From Paralithodes platypus (taxonomy: Eukaryota; Arthropoda; Malacostraca; Decapoda; Lithodidae): a stretch of DNA of 64,000 bases. The translations under genes and the position numbers were made by a program. Positions within the stretch are counted from its first letter, which is position 1. Every line of letters begins with the position of its first letter. The notes under the pieces are model-generated. The model was not told the origin of the DNA and did not search any database. It saw nothing but the letters and a program-made list of their open reading frames with translations. Shown piece after piece: positions 51,262-62,796 of this stretch. The stretch spans positions 49,765,865 through 49,829,864 of the forward strand of contig CM064505.1 of NCBI GenBank assembly GCA_032716605.1, written 5' to 3'.

Positions 51262-51614
51262 GAAGGAAGAATGACGCCTGAATCAGCGTCTGGTCAGAGA
51301 TCCACACAAGTACATCCACGATATGATGGAAAGCTTATTGGATAGTTATTCTTATTTTCTTTTTGTTTTTATTTTTTACGAAGTTTTTTCGTAGTGAGAA
51401 CCCAATTCATAATGACTGAAGCCATGAGTGAGGTCGCGTGCGCTCATGATGAAGGCTCCTCAGTTTTTAAATGCTCTGCGCGGTAGATTCAAAACTACGG
51501 CGGATTAGTGTTTGAAGAGGATGCCTTATGTAATAGGCATGTTCGTCAATGATTACGGGGCCACTACTAAATATTAGGTTTTCTTTATCTCCTTACAGGA
51601 GTCAAACCTATAAT
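51262..51614 (-). repeat. DIRS C right terminal repeat
   Basis: The inverted copy of 42916-43224, extended outward by about 45 bases (TTAGGTTTTCTTTATCTCC...CCTATAAT). Confidence 0.9.
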
Positions 51615-52934
51615 CCAATACTACTGCCCCCCAATCATCCCTTCACCCATCTTATCATCGATAGGTGTCACCGACTCTGTTGTCATTATGGGGTTGGTCA
51701 TATAGTCACCTATGTAAGACAACGATGGTGGGTGCCTAGAATCAGGCAGGTGGTCAAGAAAGTCCTTCACAAATGCTTAAAGTGTAGAAGAGTACAGGGA
51801 ACACATTATGATCCCGTCGGAATTCCTCCCTTACCAAACCTGCGAACCACCCCAGGTGACCCTTACAAAGTTACCGGGGTTGACTACAGTGGAGCAATCC
51901 CTGTGAAAGATTCACCCAATCTTAAGGTGTATATGATACTTTTCACCTGTGCTGTTACCAGGTCAATTCACCTAGAACTGGTCACCAACATCACTTGTGA
52001 TAGCTTCCTACATGCCTTCCGAAGATTCTGCAGTCGACAGGGATATCCGCGTATCATGCTGAGTGACAATGCAAAGACTTTCATAGGGGCATCTACATAT
52101 CTCAAAGAAGTGAGCAACAATCCTAAGATTCAGACCTGCCTAGCGGATGTAAAATGCGAATGGCGTTTCATTCCCGCCAGAGCGCCTTGGTTTGGCGCCA
52201 TATGGGAGAGAGCCATAGGCATCGTGAAGGCGGGTCTGAAGAAGGTGTTGGGTAGAGCTCTCATCTCGATTGAGGAACTCAACACCATACTCTTGGAGAT
52301 TGAAGCCACCGTAAATAATCGCCCTCTATACTATGCTTCTGGTGATTTGGAAGACCTTACCCCAATCACACCCTCAGTACTGGTACGTGGATACAGACTG
52401 CGGGATCTTCCTGAAGAGCATGACGAGGATACTATGGAAGATCCAGACTACATAAGTAAGGATGTGATATCGGCCCGCTACAAATATATTCGTAAATTAT
52501 CGCGAGATATTTGGCATCGCTGGTCAACAGAATATCTGGTGACTTTAAGGGAAGCGCAAAAAAATAAACTGACACCATTAAAAGGTCATTGGCCTAGGAT
52601 AGGGGACGTGGTAACCATCCATGAGGAGGGCCCGCGCGCATTTTGGAAATTGGGTCGGATAGAGGAGTTGTTACCAGGTCGTGATGGTGAGGTTCGGGTA
52701 GCAAAGGTTCGCACCAGGACTGGAGTAATCACACGGCCAACAGTCCGACTATATCCTCTTGAGGGTGACCTCGATCGCAAGGACGCCCCCTCGGATCAGT
52801 TATCCATTGATGTCCCCTCTCTGGCTTCTACTTCGGCGCAGCCTGTTGACGCGTCCGGCGGACGCCCACGTCGACAGGCAGCCCAGATATCCTCCCAAGT
52901 TTGGCGGGATAAGATTGCCTCCGGGCAAATCTAA
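51615..52934 (+). CDS. BEL integrase region
   Basis: Continues the BEL frame after DIRS C. It has an H2C2 zinc-binding domain (HLIIDRCHRLCCHYG, CLKC), an integrase core with all three acids (GVDYSGAI, LSDNAKTF, WFGAIWERAIGIVK), and the DUF5641-type C-terminus (LRDLPEEH, HWPRIGDVVTIHEEG, TRTGVITRPTVRLYPLE). The frame is undamaged to TAA at 52932. The open frame upstream of 51615 is DIRS terminal sequence read by chance. It lies 37 bases before the 3' LTR. Confidence 0.9.
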   Translation, partial: PILLPPNHPFTHLIIDRCHRLCCHYGVGHIVTYVRQRWWVPRIRQVVKKVLHKCLKCRRVQGTHYDPVGIPPLPNLRTTPGDPYKVTGVDYSGAIPVKDSPNLKVYMILFTCAVTRSIHLELVTNITCDSFLHAFRRFCSRQGYPRIMLSDNAKTFIGASTYLKEVSNNPKIQTCLADVKCEWRFIPARAPWFGAIWERAIGIVKAGLKKVLGRALISIEELNTILLEIEATVNNRPLYYASGDLEDLTPITPSVLVRGYRLRDLPEEHDEDTMEDPDYISKDVISARYKYIRKLSRDIWHRWSTEYLVTLREAQKNKLTPLKGHWPRIGDVVTIHEEGPRAFWKLGRIEELLPGRDGEVRVAKVRTRTGVITRPTVRLYPLEGDLDRKDAPSDQLSIDVPSLASTSAQPVDASGGRPRRQAAQISSQVWRDKIASGQI

Positions 52935-52971
52935 TCATGTAAATTTTGTATATTTTCTGTTGGTGGGAATA

Positions 52972-53638
52972 TGTCCATACTTAGTGTACTCAAACTAGTA
53001 TGAACAGTCTCGATGTTACGTAATCTGGGTTGATGTAGCGTTACGTATCGTTCTGTAGTCTTAAGTTGAACGCTTCCATAACCTTGGTCGAACGTTCCAT
53101 GATTGGGTAGAATATATTATTCTATAGTTGTATATGGGAAAGTATTGTAGGATTATAATTCCCATATATATATATATTTGTATAATTTAAGATTGTTCAT
53201 AAGTATCTCATTGTAAAAAGGATGGGATACATTTTCCATATGTTATGCGCGTGCGCGGTATGTCACGACAGAGACAAACATAACGCGCTCGCTCACTCTC
53301 CAACCAACCTCCGTCCCAGCTACACACGCTAAGCCTTCTTCCTATAGTTCCTATACTTCACCAGGTGTTTTCGCTTCACTTTTCATCTCATATTCCATAT
53401 AGTCACTACATCATCATCTTTGTTAATTTGCACAACTTAACGTAAATATCTAGCCTATCCTAGCCTATTGTAGCCTCTTTTCATACGCTGTTTACCTTAC
53501 TAACCACTTCGAGTCATCTAGCCTATTTTCCGCCATCCTCCAATCACCAGCTGAGTTCATCAAAGGGTAATTATTTCTATATGGTTAATACTCATTCAAT
53601 ATCAATAATATACAGTCCACTTATCTAAATTAACCATA
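52972..53638 (+). repeat. BEL 3' LTR
   Basis: Matches 36668-37333 at about 98%. It is preceded by a short purine-rich GGTGGGAATA and followed by the target duplication GGTTG (53639-53643). Confidence 0.93.
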
Positions 53639-55049
53639 GGTTGAAATTACTTTTAACGGTTGGTTTTAATTTTATGAGATACTTTTCTCCCAGTATTGTT
53701 GGCTTAAAAAGTAATACAAGCATTAAGAGACTTCCTCCACATTTTAATCCTGAATCTAGTGAGCGAAATACTACGAGTTTCACATTCTTTCGTTCGGGTG
53801 AGTCTCAACTTTCATATTATTTGGTTTGCTCTCACATAATGAGATAAATATATTGTAACAATACTTATATATCGTGTTTTTGGTATTTTGTCCTTCAATA
53901 CAGTTCTCCCCGGTGTGTAATATATGAATATAGTAGAGCCTCAATAGTTGCCAGATAGCACTTTCTGAACAAAAGGTACTGGGAATCGAGCCATGACTTC
54001 TTAGCGCGATTGTACAGTAGAGTTGTATCATAAAGTAAATGAAGTCCATCTCCCCTAGGACAAGAAGGACTTCTTGTCCTAATGGAAAGTGCATACGCAC
54101 GCCCTTACTATCCTTCCACAGAGGATGGATACCCCTCAGTAATGGTGCACATTAGGCCAAGGAAATCTGAAGGGAATCAAGTAACTCTAAGGCTTCTCAG
54201 TTGTTGGCACCCCACTTTGAGAAACATTATTTTTACCCCTCTGTACAGCCTGGATGCACGGCACCCCGAAGTCCTTATACTGTCTGTGAGTAAGAAATCC
54301 TATTATAGGATCTTTGTTAATTGTGGCAACCCAATCAGTTAACATAGAGACCTCTAATAGGCTGTATCACCAATACTAAAGTTTGAAGTGTGTAGGCACC
54401 CCTCCACTTCTATTTTAATATTGTAGGTACGGCAATTGTGCCCTATACAAGGAACTTTATTATTACTGGCACCCCAGTGATTAATATAGTCCCCTTCTTT
54501 AGGTTACACTTTTTCCAGTTAAAAGTTGAAGGACACAGGTACCCCTACCCTTCAACATTTTACTATTAAAAGTTACACTACCATTTATCACAGAAGATCT
54601 GAGTTCTAACAATCTTTTGTGTTATAAGGGCTTAGCGAGACACCCTCACGGGGACTCTGCATATATAAGTCCTAGGTGCATTTTGTCTGTGGCACCCCAT
54701 TATACTTTGCAACTAAAAGGTTAACACCGCCCTGAGTTCTTTGAACCTCTTAAAACGGTTAGAGACAGTCAAGAAGAACAGTACTAAAACTCTTCTTGCG
54801 TTCGTCCGATATTGTGTTATTTCGTCATAAGTCATAACTGAGGCACAATATTAAAAACCCCACTACAAGAGTACCTTAACAGAACTTCATCACCGGTTAA
54901 TATAAAGGTCAGGATAGACGAGTATACTTGATAAAGCTATAGGCTTAAATACTCGGGTTAGTCCGATATGGTGCCCAACTGTTTCGTTTCAAGTTACGGA
55001 GCCATATTTAAGACCGCACGCCCATTAACCCATCTGTAACAGTACTTCA

Positions 55050-55840
55050 CATGACCGGCCAACCTGGACGGCCCACGGAGGATCAGAAGACATCAAGCAG
55101 CTAGTGTTCTACAATTCTGAGAAAAGAAAGAGTATAGAAAAATACCTAAATCAATGCCAGTAACGAGGCAGAAATAAGTTAGAGTTCAAAAGTGATAAAA
55201 ATAAACAGTCCCTACTACCTCTTATTCAGGATAAAAAATCATCAAAGTGTTCAATTAAGATAATCTATAGAAACAGATTACTTCTATGCGTGTACCAGTG
55301 ATAAATACGTTTAGTACACCTCTCTAACTTAAATAAGGAATTAAATCCAAATAAGAGGGATTTTGTGCATAAAATAACTCTGTCATATTTCCGCCCAGTG
55401 AGAAAATAGTTAGAGTCCATACACTCCTTATTTTTAAATAAATCATCAGTGTTCATTTAAGCTAATCTATAGAAACAGATTACTTCTATTCGTATACCAG
55501 TGATAAATACGTTTAGTATACCTCTCTAACTTAAATAAAGAATTAAATCCAAATAAGGCGGATTCTCAATTCAACGAACTCTGAAATAATATCAACCAGT
55601 GAAAATATTTTAGAGTCCACAAAACTTGAATTCAATCTTATGAATTACATCAGTGCATAAGATTATATATTTATAGAAAAGAAATATAGTAACTTACTGT
55701 AACCTCGTCAAATACTAGTAGCTAATTAAATCCAAGTCAAGGGATATAGTGAACATTAAGGTAACCTGATTAAGTGTTTATATAAATCTTTCAATAAGAG
55801 AATAGTGTTTTAATTCTCAAGTTAGGGGGTCTAGTTTGAT
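55050..55840. repeat. ~200-bp tandem repeat array
   Basis: The clearest pair starts ATAATCTATAGAAACAGATT at 55259 and CTAATCTATAGAAACAGATT at 55462. Each continues with ACTTCTAT...CCAGTGATAAATACGTTTAGTA and CTCTCTAACTTAAATAA. Weaker units lie before 55259 and after 55640. Confidence 0.8.
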
Positions 55841-55875
55841 CTATGCGCTACTAAAGTAAATTCTTATTTAAGGGT

Positions 55876-55925
55876 GAAAAGGAGGGGGGGGGGGGAGCTC
55901 AACCCCTAGACCCTCCGCCGGATAT
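55876..55925 (+). other. Orphan DIRS-type G-run/CTAGACCC module
   Basis: GAAAAGGA plus a run of about 13 G, then CTCAACCCCTAGACCCTCCGCCGGATAT. This matches the post-recombinase block of copy B most closely, but no recombinase precedes it. It is probably a remnant of a further, decayed DIRS element. Confidence 0.55.
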
Positions 55926-57490
55926 ATGATAAAAGCAGCAGGGCTTTGTGAGAAGCTCACGAGTTGGGAGTATGGTTAAGTCAAGCCGGTGAGACGGCTC
56001 AAACAAAAAAATGTTTAGGTTATTTTTAGATATCTATAATAGTCACGACTGTAAGATATTACATATATATTGTACAAGGATAAAGTATGTACAGTTTAAG
56101 GTTACGAACATGTCAGAAGCAAAGGTTGACTTGTACGATATAAGGTTGGACAAAATGGACAGGTAGCAAAGAATGTTCTTAGAAACCAATTTTATTGAAT
56201 TTTGAGGTTATATTCTTTACCACATGTACCTGGAAGACTCCGGGTCCGGTTCGACCAGCTGGAAAGGTTAGGGTCCACTACCTGGCAGACCACCGACACT
56301 AGGTTTACAGTAATCCTAGGGGTAAAGTACTATCATTAGATATAACTCGGATTGGATAATCCCTGATAGACCCTTCTAGGCGGACAACCGGTCACATAGG
56401 ACCCATGACAGCAATCAGAATTCCAATTTTTAGGTTGAAATAGATGCTGTTCTCGCCGGTAGTGGAGGATGTTAACCGACGGGGAAAAAAAAAATCCTAC
56501 CTCTCGACACGTCAGCTCATGACAGCAGGGTCAAGTAACAAGTCCTTATCTAGCTTCTCAGACATTTAGCCACCTTCCTTGAGCAGGCGGCATGACCAAC
56601 GAACCTATCACTCTATTTCCGGCAAACGGACAATTGGCGTTCCATAATTTAAGGGGTCATGTTTCCGACAGGGGCGTTCGCTCCAGTTTGGCGGGATAAA
56701 GGGTAACAAGTTTACAAACTCAGTGACCTCTAGCTTCCGTTTCTTCCCTATCCCTGTGGATGGGTACGAAACAAGGAAAGCTTACATTGACACGTTTTGG
56801 AAAGATTCGGATGGGTGACCTGTGAGGTCATTTACCCAAAAAACTCTATGGAAGTGACCACCGGGGTTCACTATCTCCAAACTAAACAACCAAATAGGAA
56901 TGGGCGACCTCTATCGCATCTGTCCCCGGGTTTAGAATAACAAACTTTTCGGTCATGAGTACAGACGAATGTCATCTGAGGCATTAGCCTGGCTTTCCTA
57001 AACAAGTCTCCCCCTTATTGACCTACATACGCCGCGTTTTTGGCGGAATAAACGTCACAATGCCGGACATGATAATCCGAGGAATTTTCGTTAGTTTTTT
57101 CGGGTTACAAGAACAGAGGTATACAGGACGGCATAAACCGTAAAACCCACCGGCCGAGCGGTCAGGTAAGGTAACTCCGGTCAGTCTCCGGCTCACTCGA
57201 CAAATAGTACAAGTGCTAGTCGGGACTACTTAAGCCTTTACTAAGTTTTACAATGCATAGGGCTCGTTCCCCGGTTGTACAAAGTACAAAGGAGTACAAA
57301 GGAAATCAAGCAACAACAGATCTAGTGACCCTTCTAGGCTGCTTGTCCTCTAAAACACTGAGGATCAAGTGTCCAAACAGTGGTTTAGAGTGAGTAAGGG
57401 AACATTGGAATGGGAACTAATGTCCGTGGCAGGATTAGGAAGTTAGTAGGGGACAGATGGGTTAGTACCTGAGGGGAGGATAAAATAAAG

Positions 57491-58677
57491 TTATTCATTT
57501 ACAAACGCAGTCAGTCGCGGGTTTGATGCGAGATATTTGTCTAGGCGGAATTTAAATGAATCAACGGTGCTGCAGTCTATAACGTTTCGGGGAAGCCCAT
57601 TCCACAAGTTGACAACTCGATTGAAGAAGAAATTCTTAGATTCGTGTGAGTTAAAAGATTTATCAATAATTTTGCAACCGTTTCCCCGCGTGTAATTAGA
57701 TTGGTCGATAGTGAAGTACTTACTACAGTTCATATTGTCGATGCCTTTGATGATTTTGAACACTTGAATTAAGTCACCTCTTAATCTGCGCTGGGTTAAA
57801 GGAAATAGATTTAATTCTCTAAGACGCTCTTCGTATGGTTTGTTCTTTAGGCTAGGTATCATTTTGGTAACTCTACGTTGAACTCGTTCTAGCTTGTTTA
57901 TATCTTTTTGGTAATAAGGGCACCAGGATTGAACGCAGTATTCCAGAAGAGGGCGGACTAAGGAATTGTAAAGGGTTAGGATAACTTCCTTGGATTTATG
58001 CTCAAATGACCTGCCTATAAAGCCAATTATTTTGTTTGCCTTCTTAACAACTTCTGAACATTGTTGACTCGGTTTTAGGTTACTCGATATTGTTACTCCC
58101 AGATCGGTTTCTCTGTTTACATTCATCGAATAGTTTGCTTTCTCATTTAGGTATCCGATATGTAGTACTTTACATTTATCCGCATTGAAACTCATTTGCC
58201 AAATTTGGGCCCAACATGACAATTTATCTAGATTGTGTTGCATATCGTCAACTTGTTATTTTGAGAGTACGCTATTTGCAATTTTTGTATCGTCAGCAAA
58301 TTTTGAGATTGTACAGGTGAGACCCTCATCTATGTCGTTGATGTAAATTAGAAAGAGAATTGGTCCTAGTACCGATCCCTGGGGTACCCCGCTACTTACA
58401 TTGGTCCATTTAGATGCCTTACCGTTTATGACTACTCTTTGCTTTCTGTTGCTGAGCCAATTTTCTATCCATTTCAACACACTGTCTTGTATTCCATGCG
58501 CTTTTAGTTTTAGCAGTAAACGTTTGTGGGGAACTTTGTCAAAGGCCTTTTGAAAATCAAGGTATATAATGTCTACAGCTTTACTCTCATCGTAGAGGTT
58601 GAGGATATCGTGGAAGAAGTCTAAGAGGTTTGTTAAACAGGAACGTTTTTTACGAAAGCCGTGTTGAGTATCTTTAA
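57491..58677 (-). pseudogene. LINE RT, C-terminal part
   Basis: From the TTAA site the frame reads [43 protein letters not shown] and [10 protein letters not shown] (catalytic FADD), then an in-frame TAA after VLSK (58256-58258). It continues in the same frame with SFNADKCKVLHIGY, LGVTISSNLKPS, LEYCVQSWCPY and RVQRRVTKMIPSL, to a stop at 57491. Only the single nonsense codon disturbs this part. The ATG at 58726 in the same frame is piggyBac terminal sequence, not a LINE start. Confidence 0.88.
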
Positions 58678-58975
58678 CCTCTCCGCGGCGCACAGGGGGT
58701 TTTCTACAGGGTAAGACTGTGCGCACTTATGATGATTTTGGGACCTATTGCCAATTTCGATAAAAAGTACATCATCGTGTAGGGAATGTTTGCGTGCATC
58801 GGCCCATATATATTTGACCCCCCAAAAAATGTCTGGGGGGGGTGGGGGAACGGTCCGTAGTTGAAAAATGTGGAGCGAATGGCACCGCGCGGCTAGATTG
58901 TCATCGAGCGGCGAGATTTCCCTGCCGAATGTTCACGCGCCCAGGGGATAGAAGGAGAGGGAGGAGGGGGTGGGT

Positions 58976-59600
58976 TACCGCGTATTATCACGTATATCTC
59001 CTTTTTTGAGCCCTTTTAGGCTATGTAGAGTATGTATACGTGTGTAGGCCACCCATATAACAATGAATATGCCTCATAGTGACCAAAAATTGCAATATAT
59101 AAGGGAATTATAAGAGAATTTTTAGGCGGGAATGAAGATGTGTTGGAGGTTTGGCGGCAATTTATGAGCTGAGAGTGTGGTTTACGCCATACATATCACT
59201 TATATCTTGTACGTAGAGCACTGTCATGCAGCTCACTCATGCTATAATACAGACTTGTACGTATGTATACGTGCCATATATCAAAATATATACCGCATAT
59301 AGACCAATTCATGCGATATTTACGCACATTACTAATGAGTTTCTATGCGTGAACCAAGGTGTGAGTGAGTTGTGCTGGGAATGAAAGGGGGAGAGGGTGT
59401 GTTACGCCATAAATATCACGTAAATCTTGTATTTAGAGCACTGTCATGCTATAATAAAGACGTGTACGTATGTAGGCGTCCCATATAACAAGGAATATAC
59501 CGCATATAGACCAATTGATGCGATATTTACGCAAATTGTGAATGTGTTTCTAGCAGACGGAAGCCTGAAAGGGTGGGTTGGGGGTGGGTGGGTGGGAGGG
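58976..59600. repeat. ~215-bp degenerate tandem repeat in piggyBac 3' region
   Basis: Three units begin near 58976, 59183 and 59403 with TTACGCCATA-like sequence. They share CTTGTA..TAGAGCACTGTCATG, GTACGTATGTA, ATACCGCATATAGACCAATT and ATGCGATATTTACGCA. A short (GAGT)n run follows at about 59615. 59640-60241 holds nothing further I can name. Confidence 0.75.
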
Positions 59601-60241
59601 AGGCATGCAGGGGTGGAGTGAGTGAGTGAGTGAGTCGTGGAGAGATGGAAGGCAGGCAGATCTCTAGATAGATAACCAGCTTTGTGATAATTGTGGAGGT
59701 GCCCGAGATGTATGGATGTCTTGGTATTTTGAACCTTATGTCTACCAGATGTCTGGTGTTCGTTGCCACCAAGAGGTCTACAATAACATGAGTCAGGAAG
59801 GGAGAGAGAGAGAGAAACTGAGACATGCGTATGTCGTACGTATAAATGGACTTCAGAATTGCATTTTTATGCAAGCAGACATTGCATTTTAGACACATGT
59901 GAAGTACCACAGAAACATGTAGGCCATTGACTGTAAATAAAGTACTATATTCTAGACCACCAACGAGGGTGTTCAGTAAACACAGGCAGATTGCCTTTTG
60001 TGATAGAGGGCTAAATATAGACTGGTGTCTCCTTACACTTGCGAAAGGGTAGATTGCCACCAGAGAAACTTATACTTATTTATTCCCAAGTAATATGCAA
60101 TATAAATGTATATTCGAGACCTACTGCAATTATTTGTATGACAGTCATGACTATGTATAATCCAATATACGCGCGTAGGCGAGACATAAGAAAGCTGGTT
60201 GAGCAATTTTCGACACCCACACAGTTATTATTCATTTTTAT

Positions 60242-62796
60242 TTACAATGGGTGTCTTTCGACACCCACCTGGATGCGGTCAGGAACGTGATTCCCACGCC
60301 ATGCCGTACGTCTGTGAGTGGTGGTGCCATACTTCTCCAGGAGTTGGTATGAGACGTTGTACACGAACTCCCGGAATTTCAGCTTCTGGTTTGGGGACAT
60401 ATCCTTCTTCACCAACCACAAGTTGTAGGCGTTGAGCATCGTGATATCAACTAGGTGGAGGAAGAGCTTGTGATACCACTTCACAGTCTTCCTCAGACAC
60501 TCAACGCCTGACAGCTGACAGTCAGACTTGTCCACCAGGCGCATGTTCTTAGTGTAGTCCACTACCATGTCGGGCTTGTAGATGGTCTTCCTGGTTCGGT
60601 AGTGGATTTTGCCAGAACCCATCTGGGCACCTGTGTGGACGGTGGAAAGCAGGTGGACGTCTCGCTTATCCTTCCACTTCAGGGCTATCACTTTCCCACA
60701 CTTCTCGAGCTGCTTGAATTTCTGCCCCTTTCGTCGCCTTCTTCGCACATGCCTCTCGCGGTGTTCCTGGGCCAGGTCGTCTTCTGAAGGTGTGTCACTG
60801 GAGGAGGCATCTGTGAGAGGAATGACATTACCTGTGAACTTTGGCATAAACTTTCTTGTCTTTCTGACAGTCCCACATGACCCCGTTTGGTTATCATGAA
60901 GAAACTGGCAGAGAGCAGGAGAAGTATACCAGTTGTCAGTGTAGATGATGTGGCCTTTGCCCAGGTAAGGTGCCAACATTTTCCTGACGATGGCACCTGA
61001 CATGCCCATGGGGTCATTGGCAGCGGCTTTCGGTATGTCAATGTCAGTGCCTGTGTACACGATCATGTCAAGCACTATTCAAGTTTCGCAGTCACACAAA
61101 ACGAAGAGCTTGATTCCGAACCTATGCCTTTTCAAGGGGATATACTGCTTGAAAACAAGACGTCCTTTGAAGAGCACGAGCGACTCATCAATCACCAAAT
61201 TGAGGAAGGGGTAAAAGTATTTCCTATACCTCTCCAACAACATGGTGAACACATCCCAAACTTTCCATATCCTGTCAATCCTGTTAGGATTTTCGTTGTC
61301 TGCAAAGTGCATAAATCTTAGCAGCAACAAAATTCTGTCACGAGTCATGAACTTATTGAAAGTTGGGGTGGCGATGAGAGGGTCGTGCTTCCAATAGTGT
61401 TGCAACACATGCTTCTTGATCAGAGGCATGAGGAACAACAAGGCAAAGAACGTCATAAATTCTTCCACAGTCGTATCCACCCAGCCTCGTATTCTCGCTT
61501 TTGGAGAAAGGACGTCCAATCTGCCAAACACCCACCTGTAGTAGGCGTTTGTTTGGGCAACGATGTACGTCATTACCTCCATATCGAAAAAAGCGAGGAA
61601 GAAGTCGCTTTCGTTCACATCCCAGGATTGAACTGGGGCACGTCAGGTACAAAATTGACCCCGTCAGACCAATCGAACGAAGGCAGCTCAGGGATCGGAA
61701 TGTCGTCTGAGTCTGCTTCATCGTCTGAAATATCGCTTCCATGGTCGCGATACAGCACTGCATCATCATCACCCTCCTCTTCACTTGACAGACGATGCCC
61801 TTCCTCATTCTCGTCACCGACGTCGGACTCACTCCCACTGTCCACTCCCAAATCCCCCCACCCTTGGTCCCGTGCTAGGGCTTCGTCGTTGAAACCCGGG
61901 CTGCCAATGCCCTGTGAATCACCATCAAACAGCAGGGCGGCATACTTTGATGGTGTCAGAGTTTTCCGGGTCACTTTAGCACGTGCGGGAGTCTTATGGA
62001 CAGGGACAGCAGAGGCGGTGGCAGGGGAGGCACCAGGGGCAGCAGTGGTGCGTGGTCTTGTGGCCCTGGAGGCAGGCAAGATGATGGTGGTGCCTGTCGC
62101 CCTTCTCTCTGTTCCTTGGGCAGGGGCGGCAGGGGCGGCAGGGGCAGCAGGGCCGGCAGGGCCAGCAGTCGCTTTCCCTCTCCCTTTCCCCTTCCCCTTC
62201 CCCTTCCCTGTTCCTTGGGCAGGGGCAGCAGGGGCAGCAGGGGCAGCAGGGACAGCAGGGACAGCAGGGCCAGCAGTCGCTTTCCCTCTCCCTTTCCCCT
62301 TCCCCTTCCCCTTCCCTTTTCCTTGGGCAGGGGCAGCAGGGGCGGCAGGGGCGGCAGGGGCAGCCAGGCCAGGGGCGGCTGGTGGTGGTGGTGGTGGTAG
62401 GGGTACTGTGGCTGGCATACAGGTTCTCTTCCCTACGCCCGTGCCTTTAATTTTTCCTGCCCCCGCAGGTTCTGCAGCCCTAGGGCGGCCTCCTGCGTTG
62501 CTGGTACCGGTGGCAGGGGTGGCAGTGGTGGCAGTGGTGGTGGTAGTGGTTGTTGTAGTGGCCTGGGTCGTGGTGGCAGTGTCCCGAAACACCAATGACC
62601 TCTGTACCTTTGTTTTGCTTGCACGTGTTTTTCGTGCTTTGGGTGCTGGTCTTTCGTCCTCAGAGCTGTAGGGCGTGTCGTACTGGTAGGTAGGGTCTTT
62701 AGCAGCCACCCTCTGCCTTCCACGGTGGCTAACACCACCAGAAGGAGGGCTGGTTGTGTCATCAGGGAGCGAGCGTGAGGGACGTGTGGGCTCCAT
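60242..62796 (-). pseudogene. piggyBac transposase, one frameshift and one in-frame stop
   Basis: ATG 62794-62796 starts MEPTRPSRSL. The N-terminus is unusually long (about 390 residues) with a Thr run, Ala/Pro and Lys/Gly repeats, then an acidic Ser/Asp/Glu stretch. At 61615-61618 the frame stops (PQFNPGM) and the neighbouring frame continues (VNESDFFLAFF), explained by loss of one G from a G-run. The DDE_Tnp_1_7 core follows: VIDESLVLFKGR (first Asp), a TGA at 61076-61078 after CDCET, IIYTDNWYTSP (second Asp) and NMRLVDKSDC (third Asp). The frame ends shortly after NHVPDRIQVG; the C-terminal Cys-rich end-binding domain usual in piggyBac is absent. Antisense frames here are composition artefacts. 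Confidence 0.9.
62118..62400 (-). repeat. Coding minisatellite in piggyBac transposase N-terminus
   Basis: About 2.5 units of ~115-125 bp alternate Ala/Pro-rich (GGGGCAGCA repeats on the plus strand) with Lys/Gly-rich (CCCCTTCCCCTTCC) segments. They translate as APAAPAAPAQG followed by KGKGKGKGRGKATAGPA. Unit and subunit numbers vary, suggesting slippage. Confidence 0.85.

Larger units (their letters stand above)
42916..51614 (+). mobile_element. DIRS-type retrotransposon copy C, best preserved, 8.7 kb
   Basis: The element starts TTATTAGTGG at 42916 and ends CCTATAAT at 51614, between two BEL codons that rejoin in frame, with no target duplication, as expected for tyrosine-recombinase integration. 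Order: left terminal repeat, leader, Gag, RT-RNase H-methyltransferase, overlapping tyrosine recombinase, G-run module, ICR, right terminal repeat. Lesions are few: one frameshift at the start of Gag and one in-frame TGA in the RNase H region. Confidence 0.93.
36668..53638 (+). mobile_element. BEL/Pao LTR retrotransposon with two nested insertions
   Basis: LTRs 36668-37333 (666 bp) and 52972-53638 (667 bp) begin TGTCCATACTTAG and differ by roughly ten substitutions plus small indels (about 2%). The 5-bp target duplication is GGTTG (36663-36667, 53639-53643). Inside are a primer-binding site, Gag-protease, a truncated RT with RNase H, and integrase. A non-autonomous piggyBac relative lies near the start of gag and DIRS copy C lies between RNase H and integrase. 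Without these two the element is about 6.8 kb, and it also lacks most of RT. Confidence 0.95.
53639..57481. other. Non-coding stretch with repeats, no recognised gene
   Basis: 53641-53847 and 54082-54342 are short frames without domain signals. A perfect small palindrome AGGACAAGAAG/CTTCTTGTCCT lies at 54057-54080. 54080-55000 carries a repeated GGCACCCC motif. 55050-55840 is a ~200-bp tandem array. 55880-55925 is an orphan DIRS tail module. 56170-57480 is a mosaic of short GC-rich motifs (GGTCA, CCGG) in degenerate periodic arrangement, resembling 63613-64000 across the LINE. Confidence 0.5.

Noticed and set aside
51549..51614. N-terminal part of the BEL integrase frame (MITGPLLNIRF...)
   Set aside because: This is DIRS C terminal sequence that happens to be in frame; BEL coding begins at 51615.
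58900..59600. Regular repeats as a CRISPR-like array
   Set aside because: Units are ~215 bp, degenerate and without spacer structure; the DNA is eukaryotic transposon sequence.
61612..61620. Programmed frameshift in piggyBac transposase
   Set aside because: A lost G in a GGG(G) run explains it, and a separate in-frame TGA downstream shows the gene is simply decaying.
61385..62671. 428-codon plus-strand open frame with Gly/Ala/Ser repeats
   Set aside because: It lies antisense to the piggyBac transposase and its coding minisatellite; the composition alone keeps it open, and no domain is visible.
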